In this document: in pieces, positions 32,251 through 38,101 of the stretch
Numbering within the stretch: the stretch's first letter is position 1
Layout of the letters: the number at the start of each line of letters is the position of its first letter
Source of the DNA: Rhizobium sp. ASV8
Lineage (GTDB): Bacteria; Pseudomonadota; Alphaproteobacteria; Rhizobiales; Rhizobiaceae
NCBI RefSeq assembly: GCF_016429255.1
Contig: NZ_JAELUG010000065.1
Location: 1 to 38,101 of the forward strand
Direction: 5' to 3'
DNA length: 38,101 nt
Program-made: the position numbers and the translations under genes
Notes under the pieces: generated by a model
What the model saw: the letters and a program-made list of their open reading frames with translations, nothing else
Database searches by the model: none
What the model was told of the DNA's origin: nothing

Positions 32251-32835
32251 ATGTTTGACCCACGCGAGAAAATTGCACTTTTTATAGACGGCGCCAATCT
32301 CTACGCTGCATCCAAGAGCCTCGGCTTCGATATTGACTATCGCAAGCTCCTGAAAGCGTTCCAGAAACGTGGCTACTTGCTCCGCGCCTATTACTACACC
32401 GCCCTGATCGAGGATCAGGAATATTCTTCAATCCGCCCGCTGATCGATTGGCTCGACTATAACGGCTACAAGGTCATCACCAAGCCGGCGAAGGAATTTA
32501 CCGACTCCATGGGGCGCCGCAAGATCAAGGGCAACATGGACATCGAACTTGCCATCGACGCCATGGAGCAATCCGAGACCGTCGATCATCTGGTGATCTT
32601 CTCCGGCGACGGCGACTTCACGACGTTGGTGGAAGCATTGCAGCGCCGCGGCCGCAAGGTTTCGGTCATTTCGACCATGGCAACCCAGCCGCCCATGATT
32701 GCCGACGATCTGCGCCGCCAGGCCGATCATTTCATCGACCTCGTATCGCTCAAAGCAGAGATCGGCCGCGAACCTTCCGAACGGACGCACCGCACCGCGG
32801 ATGTATCTCATACGGAAGCCGATGCCGAGCAATAG
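32251..32835 (+). CDS. NYN-domain (LabA/DUF88) putative ribonuclease
   Basis: A 194-residue protein of the PIN-like NYN fold. Acidic catalytic positions are visible in IALFIDGANLY, KGNMDIELAIDAM and VIFSGDGDFTTLVEAL. The domain covers nearly the whole protein; the last 30 residues are polar. NYN proteins are predicted metal-dependent RNases; bacterial substrates are mostly unknown. The ATG at 32251 is preceded by only a weak purine stretch. It diverges from rpoZ and converges with smpB. Confidence 0.88.
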   Translation: MFDPREKIALFIDGANLYAASKSLGFDIDYRKLLKAFQKRGYLLRAYYYTALIEDQEYSSIRPLIDWLDYNGYKVITKPAKEFTDSMGRRKIKGNMDIELAIDAMEQSETVDHLVIFSGDGDFTTLVEALQRRGRKVSVISTMATQPPMIADDLRRQADHFIDLVSLKAEIGREPSERTHRTADVSHTEADAEQ

Positions 32836-32954
32836 AGCTGGATCGTTTCTCGCTCGCGGTTTTTGAATTCACGCCTTGGCTGCCGCTAAGCCTGTATCCG
32901 ATCGCTCCCGGCCGAATGCCGAGCAGCTGAGTGCTCTACGAGCTTGCTGCGATT

Positions 32955-33434
32955 TTACCCGTTGTCTTTCAGCAGACGGCTCTTCTGCCGGTTCCAATCG
33001 CGCTCCTTCTCGGATTCGCGCTTGTCGTGGAGCTTCTTACCCTTGGCGAGCGCCAACTCAAGTTTCGCACGGCCGCTATCGTTGAAGTAGATCTTCAACG
33101 GCACCAGCGTCATGCCCTCGCGATTGATGGCCGAGCGCAACCGGCCGATTTCGCGACCGGAGAGCAACAATTTACGGCGGCGGCGCGGCTCATGATTGAA
33201 GCGATTCGCCTGCAGATATTCCGGCAGATAGGAATTGATCAGCCAGATCTCACCATCTTCGTCCGAGGCATAGGATTCGGCGATATTGGCCTTGCCTTCA
33301 CGCAATGACTTGACCTCCGTGCCCTTGAGCACGAGGCCTGCCTCATAGGTGTCGATGATCTCGTAGTTGAAACGCGCCTTGCGGTTCTCCGCCACGATCT
33401 TGTTCACCACGCGCTGGCTGCCTTTAGGGGCCAT
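32955..33434 (-). CDS. smpB: SsrA-binding protein SmpB
   Basis: A 159-residue protein. Family stretches include VAENRKARFNYEIIDTYEAGLVLKGTEVKSLREG, EIWLINSYLPEYLQANRFNHEPRRRRKLLL and the basic tail KGKKLHDKRESEKERDWNRQK (shown in part). SmpB delivers tmRNA to stalled ribosomes for trans-translation. No tmRNA gene is seen in the window. The ATG at 33434 follows an AGAAGAAG stretch. It lies downstream of dapA on the same strand, with a terminator between. Confidence 0.9.
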   Translation of the reverse strand: MAPKGSQRVVNKIVAENRKARFNYEIIDTYEAGLVLKGTEVKSLREGKANIAESYASDEDGEIWLINSYLPEYLQANRFNHEPRRRRKLLLSGREIGRLRSAINREGMTLVPLKIYFNDSGRAKLELALAKGKKLHDKRESEKERDWNRQKSRLLKDNG

Positions 33435-33504
33435 GATTCTTCTTCTTTTCTTTTGTCATTCCGGCAGCGGCCACGGGCGCGCCAAGTTCCTGCACTCTAA
33501 ATAA

Positions 33505-33540
33505 GCGAGACCGCCCTCCTTGTGAAGAGAGCGGCCTCGC
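33505..33540 (-). terminator. Terminator-like hairpin of dapA
   Basis: GCGAGACCGC (33505-33514) pairs with GCGGCCTCGC (33531-33540) with one mismatch. It begins 33 bases after the dapA stop on the minus strand. The T-tract after it is weak (CTTATTTAG), so termination is probable rather than certain. Confidence 0.65.
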
Positions 33541-33573
33541 GGAAGTTTTTGCGCAATGGACTTGCAGTCAGCC

Positions 33574-34458
33574 TCAGTTCAGCAGGCCGGCATGGCGCAT
33601 CGCCGCATCGATGGCTGCTTCGGTGCTGGGCTCCAGCGTCGATAGCAGCGGCGAGCGGACATTGCGGCTCATGCGGCCGAGACGGGAAAGACCATATTTT
33701 GCGCCGCAAAGACCAGGCTCAAGGAAAATTGCCTTGTGCAGCGGCATCAGGCGGTCCTGATATTCCAGCGCCTTGGCATAATCGCCGGCAAGCGTCGCAG
33801 CCTGGAACTCGGCGCAGAGGCGCGGCGCGATATTGGCCGTCACGGAAATACAGCCGATTCCGCCATGTGCGTTAAAGCCAAGCGCGGTCGCATCCTCACC
33901 AGAGAGCTGGTGGAAATCGCGCCCGCAAGTGATGCGCTGCTCGGAAACCCGTTCGATCTTGCCGGTCGCATCCTTCACGCCGACAATGTTGCCATAGGCC
34001 TTCGCGAGTGCACCCATCGTCTCCGGCGTCATGTCCACGACCGAGCGGCCTGGAATATTGTAGATGTAGATCGGCACCTTCACCGCCTCGGCAACGGCAG
34101 CGAAATGGGCGTAAAGCCCCTTTTGCGTCGGCTTGTTGTAGTAGGGCGTGACCACCAGGACGGCATTGGCACCGACTTTTTCGGCGTGCTGGGCAAGCTC
34201 GATCGCTTCGCGCGTGTTGTTCGAGCCTGCGCCGGCCATGACAGGAACGCGCTTATTCGCCACTTCGATGCAAAGCTCGACGACGCGCTTGTGCTCGTCA
34301 TGCGACAGGGTCGGCGATTCACCCGTCGTACCCACGGGCACCAAGCCGCGGCTACCCTCTTTTATCTGCCACTCGACATGGGAGGCGAAAGAGGCCTCGT
34401 CAAACTTGCCGGCGTCAGTAAAGGGTGTAACAAGTGCGGGAATGGACCCCTGGAACAT
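33574..34458 (-). CDS. dapA: 4-hydroxy-tetrahydrodipicolinate synthase
   Basis: A 294-residue aldolase-fold protein. It begins MFQGSIPALVTPFTDAGKFD; GTTGESPTL holds the active-site threonines, Y133 lies in IYIYNIPGRS, and the Schiff-base K162 is in GVKDATGK. It condenses pyruvate with aspartate semialdehyde in the lysine and diaminopimelate pathway, supplying both protein and peptidoglycan. AGGAGA precedes the ATG at 34458 by six bases. It diverges from the lytic transglycosylase gene. Confidence 0.94.
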   Translation of the reverse strand: MFQGSIPALVTPFTDAGKFDEASFASHVEWQIKEGSRGLVPVGTTGESPTLSHDEHKRVVELCIEVANKRVPVMAGAGSNNTREAIELAQHAEKVGANAVLVVTPYYNKPTQKGLYAHFAAVAEAVKVPIYIYNIPGRSVVDMTPETMGALAKAYGNIVGVKDATGKIERVSEQRITCGRDFHQLSGEDATALGFNAHGGIGCISVTANIAPRLCAEFQAATLAGDYAKALEYQDRLMPLHKAIFLEPGLCGAKYGLSRLGRMSRNVRSPLLSTLEPSTEAAIDAAMRHAGLLN

Positions 34459-34611
34459 ACAAGTCTCCTAGCGGCGCTGCCTTCATGCTTAAGCCGCAAT
34501 CCATGGTTATGAATCCGCGCACCATAAAGCGCCGGCTTGACGGGGACAAGCGCGCTTTGATTGGTGAGGGGCAGTTTCCGATATGATAATTGATTGAAAG
34601 TCGGACCGCCG

Positions 34612-34637
34612 GTAAGGTTTCGTTAATATTACATTAG
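34612..34637 (+). promoter_or_regulatory. Overlapping CtrA-like half-sites upstream of the transglycosylase gene
   Basis: GTAA-N7-TTAA-N7-TTAG: GTAA at 34612, TTAA at 34623, TTAG at 34634. Each flanking element differs by one base from TTAA. It lies 26 bases before the GTG start and 38 before the ATG alternative. CtrA control would suit a cell-wall enzyme, but the match is imperfect. Confidence 0.3.
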
Positions 34638-34663
34638 GCAAATGGAAAGGGCCTGATTGTTTT

Positions 34664-36724
34664 GTGAGTAGCCGGATGAAAAGACCTGTGATGATCTGGA
34701 CCGCCGTAGGCTTGGCGGTTGCATGGGGCGCTTTTGCGTCTCAACCCTCCGGCCAGCAGACAACGAACCGCGCCGACGTCGCAATGTCGATGCCGGACCC
34801 CATAAACACGGCCTCCATACCGCGTGGCACCACCATCGCCCCCCTCAGCGGCGACTTGAAGGCCGGTCTGGACGCACTCTCCAACAAGAACCCAATGCAG
34901 GCGCTCGCCATCCGCAACAGCATGCGCGAAGGCACGCTTGATCGCCACATTTTGACCTGGGCGATCGCGACTTCCGGCCAGCAGGGCATTCCTTCCGGCG
35001 AAATCGCTGCCGCGGCGCGCGAACTCGTCGGTTGGCCAGGCCTCGGCAGCCTCCGTGCGAACTCCGAGCGGGCGCTCTATGTCGAAAATCCGTCTACGGA
35101 ACAAATTCTCGCCGCCTTCGGCAGCACCCAGCCGGAAACCGTGGAAGGCTCGGTAATCCTGTCGCGGGCGCTTGTTGCTCGCGGTTCCGCGTCGCAAGCT
35201 CAGAAGCTGATCCGTAAGATCTGGCGCACCGAGGCGCTGGACAAGCCTTTCGAGGACAAGATCCTCGCTGAATTCTCAGCACTTTTGTCACCCGCCGATC
35301 ATAAGGCGCGCATGGACTTTCTGCTTTACCGCGATCGCACCGCCCAGGCGAAACGCTTCGGCGACCTCGGGAAAGCGCAGTCGCTCTACAAGGCCTGGGC
35401 TGCTGTCAACGACCGTTCTAGCAAGGCCGATGGTTTGATTGCCGCGATCGACGCCCAGTGGCGCAAGGATCCTGCCTATCTCTACATGCGCATCAAGAAC
35501 TTGCGCCGGCAGAACAGATATGACGATGCCGCCAACCTGCTCGGACAGATGCCACGAGATCGCAGCGTCCTCGTCAGCCCCGGCCAGTGGTGGAATGAGC
35601 AACGTATCGTCAGCCGCGGGCTGGTGGATCAAGGCGACTTCAAGGATGCCTATCGCGTTGTCGACGCCAGCGTCGCGGAAAGCCCGCAGGATGTCGGTGA
35701 GGCCGAATTCCATGCCGGATGGTACGCCCTGCGCGGCCTGCAGGATGGCGCGAGCGCATCGACGCATTTCCGCAAGATCCTTCAGGTGTCGAACGGACCG
35801 ATCTCGCAATCGCGCGGCTGGTATTGGCTCGGGCGCGCAGCCGAGGCTGGCGGCCCCGGCAAGGCAGCGGATTTCTATGCCAAGGCAGCGTCCTATCCCA
35901 GCACCTTCTATGGCCAGCTTGCCGCCGAGAAGCTTGGCCGGCGGACGCTGAACGTCACCTACCCTTCCCCCTCACCTGATGATCGTCAGCGCTTCCAGGC
36001 GCGCGAAGCGGTGCAGGCAATTTCGCGGCTCGAAGCGGCCGGACATGGCTGGCGCGCGGAGGCGCTCTATCGCGCACTCGCGAGGCAACTCGACGGCCCC
36101 GGCGAAATCGCCTTGCTGGCCGCCCAGGCCGAACGCTCCGGCAACCATCAGCTCTCCCTGCAGATCGGCAAGATCGCCTATGGCCGTGGTGTCGACGTGG
36201 CAGCGCTCGCCTTCCCGATCGGCGTTATTCCGCAGAACGCCAATATCTCTGGTTCCGGCAAGGCGCTTGCCTATGCCATCGCTCGCCAGGAAAGCGCCTT
36301 CAATCCGGCAGCCGTCTCCTCGGCCAATGCACGCGGCCTGCTGCAATTGCTGCCGAAGACGGCCAAGGCCGTCGCCGTCCGGCACGGCATGGCCTATTCC
36401 GCCGAAAAGCTGACGCAGGATGCCGGTTACAACGCCACGCTCGGCGCTCACTATCTCGGCGAGCAGATCGACACGTTCGGCGGCTCCTACATCCTGACCT
36501 TCATCGCCTACAATGCCGGCCCCAACAAGGTTCCCGAATGGATCGCCCGCTATGGCGACCCACGCGGCAAGTCGCTCGACAACGTCATCGACTGGATAGA
36601 GCGTATCCCCTTCCCCGAGACGCGCAACTATGTCCAGCGTGTCATGGAGAACTATCAGGTCTACAAGGCTCGGCTCGGGCAGAAGACCGATATCGTCAGC
36701 GATCTCGTCAACGGCCGCACCTAA
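34664..36724 (+). CDS. Soluble lytic murein transglycosylase
   Basis: A 686-residue periplasmic protein with an N-terminal signal peptide or anchor (MIWTAVGLAVAWGAFA). A long alpha-helical superhelical region (about 60-510) precedes the C-terminal SLT catalytic domain. The catalytic glutamate is E543 in ARQESAFNP, followed by SSANARGLLQLLP and ITFIAYNAGPNKV-like FIAYNAGPNKV. It cleaves glycan strands of peptidoglycan to give 1,6-anhydromuropeptides. The start is GTG 34664 or ATG 34676 (MKRPVMIWTAVG); the latter gives a cleaner signal peptide, and neither has a strong ribosome-binding site. CtrA-like motifs lie just upstream. Confidence 0.9.
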   Translation: MSSRMKRPVMIWTAVGLAVAWGAFASQPSGQQTTNRADVAMSMPDPINTASIPRGTTIAPLSGDLKAGLDALSNKNPMQALAIRNSMREGTLDRHILTWAIATSGQQGIPSGEIAAAARELVGWPGLGSLRANSERALYVENPSTEQILAAFGSTQPETVEGSVILSRALVARGSASQAQKLIRKIWRTEALDKPFEDKILAEFSALLSPADHKARMDFLLYRDRTAQAKRFGDLGKAQSLYKAWAAVNDRSSKADGLIAAIDAQWRKDPAYLYMRIKNLRRQNRYDDAANLLGQMPRDRSVLVSPGQWWNEQRIVSRGLVDQGDFKDAYRVVDASVAESPQDVGEAEFHAGWYALRGLQDGASASTHFRKILQVSNGPISQSRGWYWLGRAAEAGGPGKAADFYAKAASYPSTFYGQLAAEKLGRRTLNVTYPSPSPDDRQRFQAREAVQAISRLEAAGHGWRAEALYRALARQLDGPGEIALLAAQAERSGNHQLSLQIGKIAYGRGVDVAALAFPIGVIPQNANISGSGKALAYAIARQESAFNPAAVSSANARGLLQLLPKTAKAVAVRHGMAYSAEKLTQDAGYNATLGAHYLGEQIDTFGGSYILTFIAYNAGPNKVPEWIARYGDPRGKSLDNVIDWIERIPFPETRNYVQRVMENYQVYKARLGQKTDIVSDLVNGRT

Positions 36725-36727
36725 CCA

Positions 36728-36763
36728 CGCCGGCTTGCGCGGCGCAGGTTGTGCAAGCCGGCG
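36728..36763 (+). terminator. Strong hairpin after the transglycosylase gene
   Basis: CGCCGGCTTGC (36728-36738) pairs exactly with GCAAGCCGGCG (36753-36763), four bases after the stop codon. No T-tract follows, so it may act as a 3' stabiliser or a weak terminator. Confidence 0.6.
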
Positions 36764-36810
36764 GATTGACGTTACATTTCTCGTGATATCCCAAGCACGA
36801 GGCATGATGC

Positions 36811-37704
36811 ATGCGCAGCGATGATGAAAACGGCTTTCTTGCTCGTACAATAGCGGCCGAGGACGGCCTGAAGCTTTATGTTCGAGACTATACCGGCGAC
36901 GAGCAGGCAACGCAGGCATGGCCGCCCATCATCTGCCTGCCAGGTCTGACCCGCAATTCGCGCGACTTCCACCAGTTGGCCATGCTCTTGGCGCATCATC
37001 CAGCAACGCCCTACAGGGTGCTCACGCTCGATGCCCGCGGGCGCGGGCGATCCGAACGCGATGCGGACAAATCCCACTACAATCTCGTGGTCGAAACCCA
37101 GGACGTCGTTAGGCTGTGCGCAGCGCTTCACATCCCGCAAGCCGTCTTCATCGGCACCTCACGCGGCGGCCTGGTCATGCATCTCCTCGCAGCCAGCCGT
37201 CCGGATCTTTTGAAAGCGGCCATTCTCAACGACATCGGACCGGTGCTTGAAAAGCCGGGCCTCATCGAAATCCGCGACTACCTCAATCGAGACCGGAAAC
37301 CGGTCGACCGGGACGATGCCGTTGCCATTTTGCGAGAGAACCACGGAGCTGCATTCACCGCGCTCAGCGACGACGACTGGCGGGACATGGCCGCCGCGAT
37401 CTATAGCTTCGGCGACGGCAAACCCGTGGCCGATTATGACCCGGCCATCGCCCAACAACTGCTATCGCTCGACCTTGAAGCGCCTCTTGCGGACCTGTGG
37501 CCGCAATTCGAAGCATTCAGCGGCATTCCGCTGATGGTGATTCGCGGCGAAAACACCAAGCTGCTAAGCACCCACACCGTCGAAGATATGGCGCACCGGC
37601 ACCCCGGCACGGTCATCAAGCCGGTCGTTGGCCAGGGCCACGCCCCTCTCCTGCATCTCGACGATATCCCGAAAGCCATCCTGAGCTTTCTCTCAGCGCC
37701 TTAA
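36811..37704 (+). CDS. Alpha/beta hydrolase
   Basis: A 297-residue protein. The oxyanion region PPIICLPGLTRNSRDF, the strand-turn VLTLDARGRGRSER, and the nucleophile elbow GTSRGG with S117 are clear; the C-terminal GQGHAPLL supplies the likely catalytic His, and an Asp in the 230s-250s region would complete the triad. The substrate is not evident; esterase or lactonase activity is the generic expectation. The ATG at 36811 has GAGG about eight bases upstream. No signal peptide is seen. It is 86 bases after the transglycosylase gene, separated by a hairpin. Confidence 0.86.
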   Translation: MRSDDENGFLARTIAAEDGLKLYVRDYTGDEQATQAWPPIICLPGLTRNSRDFHQLAMLLAHHPATPYRVLTLDARGRGRSERDADKSHYNLVVETQDVVRLCAALHIPQAVFIGTSRGGLVMHLLAASRPDLLKAAILNDIGPVLEKPGLIEIRDYLNRDRKPVDRDDAVAILRENHGAAFTALSDDDWRDMAAAIYSFGDGKPVADYDPAIAQQLLSLDLEAPLADLWPQFEAFSGIPLMVIRGENTKLLSTHTVEDMAHRHPGTVIKPVVGQGHAPLLHLDDIPKAILSFLSAP

Positions 37705-37737
37705 GGCGGCCCTCTCTCCACTTGGACCGCGCATAAT

Positions 37738-37767
37738 AAAAAAGGCCCGGTTGGGAAAACCGGGCCT
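37738..37767 (-). terminator. Intrinsic terminator of the porin gene
   Basis: AGGCCCGGTT (37743-37752) pairs exactly with AACCGGGCCT (37758-37767) over a 5-base loop. On the minus strand the stem is followed by TTTTTTATTATG. It sits 60 bases after the porin stop and may also stop the convergent hydrolase transcript. Confidence 0.88.
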
Positions 37768-37827
37768 GTCCTCTTCCGATCGGAGGTCAGATCGGAAAAT
37801 TTGTCGACTTCGTATCGGCGTACCGAA

Positions 37828-38101
37828 TTAGAAGCTGCGCTGGAAGCGGAGGATACCAGCCCACTGATCCTGGTTCACAGAATCGAAGTTGGTGTAGGTA
37901 ACTTCCGGCTCGATGAGCAGGTTCTTAACCGGGTTCCACTTGACGTTCGTCGTTGCTTCGAAAATCTTGCTGTCGGTGTAGGCGAGCTGAACGTTCCACT
38001 TCAGCTTTTCGTTGATCGGAACGCTAACGCCGCCCCAAACAGCCCAGTCACCCCAGCCGCAGAGATCGCCACGGCCGACCGGGCAAGCAGATGCGTTCAA
38101 G
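37828..38101 (-). CDS. Alphaproteobacterial outer-membrane porin, C-terminal part (partial)
   Basis: The last 90 or so residues of a porin whose start is beyond the window. Alternating beta-strand pattern is evident: DWAVWGGVSVPINEKLKWNVQ, IFEATTNVKWNPVKNLLIEP and EVTYTNFDSVNQ (parts shown). It ends GILRFQRSF, with the terminal phenylalanine that is needed for outer-membrane assembly. A CPVGRGDLCGWGDW stretch holds two cysteines typical of the rhizobial porin (RopA/Porin_2) family. It forms diffusion channels in the outer membrane. An internal TTG near 38100 is not taken as the start. Confidence 0.9.
   Translation of the reverse strand, partial: LNASACPVGRGDLCGWGDWAVWGGVSVPINEKLKWNVQLAYTDSKIFEATTNVKWNPVKNLLIEPEVTYTNFDSVNQDQWAGILRFQRSF

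Noticed and set aside
35972..36919. 315-residue minus-strand frame opposite the transglycosylase
   Set aside because: It covers the antisense of the SLT catalytic domain and the intergenic hairpin; no family features.
1..38101. CRISPR array, insertion sequence, prophage, tRNA or rRNA
   Set aside because: I found no regularly spaced direct repeats, transposase or phage genes, or cloverleaf-like or rRNA sequence on either strand.

Overview
The window reads as a chromosomal core segment of a Rhizobiaceae alphaproteobacterium, most likely Rhizobium or a close relative (Agrobacterium/Sinorhizobium group). The basis is GC-rich coding sequence, several rhizobial-type conserved proteins (TIGR02301, DUF2062, DUF3563, alphaproteobacterial porin), the gene order rpoZ-rsh-DUF2062-acpS-lepB-rnc-era, RIME-like intergenic palindromes and TTAA-N7-TTAA boxes of the CtrA type. 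The species is inferred from gene content, not proven. I see no tRNA or rRNA, insertion sequence, prophage or CRISPR array.

Layout. 1-2600: end of citramalate synthase, a RarD permease, then a YdcF-like protein and a LOG-type phosphoribohydrolase on the minus strand. 2737-9708: a membrane-anchored LysM protein with duplicated domains, an Atm1-type ABC exporter, a periplasmic class A acid phosphatase, and psd plus pssA, the two steps that make phosphatidylethanolamine. 10031-15793: a 46-residue protein, an SRAP protease-like protein, YnfA, a Nudix hydrolase, a TIGR02301 protein, a small-protein/secreted-protein pair behind a CtrA-like box, and a tightly overlapped trio of ygfZ, an HD nucleotidase and a tyrosine-phosphatase-like protein. 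15852-17767: two related leaderless EF-hand proteins flank a periplasmic Cu-Zn superoxide dismutase.

18062-22409: a large DUF2339 membrane protein, an HD hydrolase and a MOSC protein. 22604-31939, all minus strand: recO, a single-domain response regulator, a Crp/Fnr regulator, the era-rnc-lepB-acpS-DUF2062 housekeeping cluster, a tiny DUF3563 gene, the (p)ppGpp enzyme rsh and rpoZ. 32251-38101: a NYN-domain protein, smpB, dapA, a soluble lytic transglycosylase, an alpha/beta hydrolase and the 3' end of a porin.

Most of the window is ordinary core genome. The least explained parts are the EF-hand pair (15.8-17.9 kb), which shares N-terminus, C-terminal tag and an upstream TTAA-rich box; the LysM protein with its mirrored A-B-B-A architecture; an acid phosphatase whose ribosome-binding site lies inside a hairpin; and a 46- and a 49-residue gene that are easy to miss.
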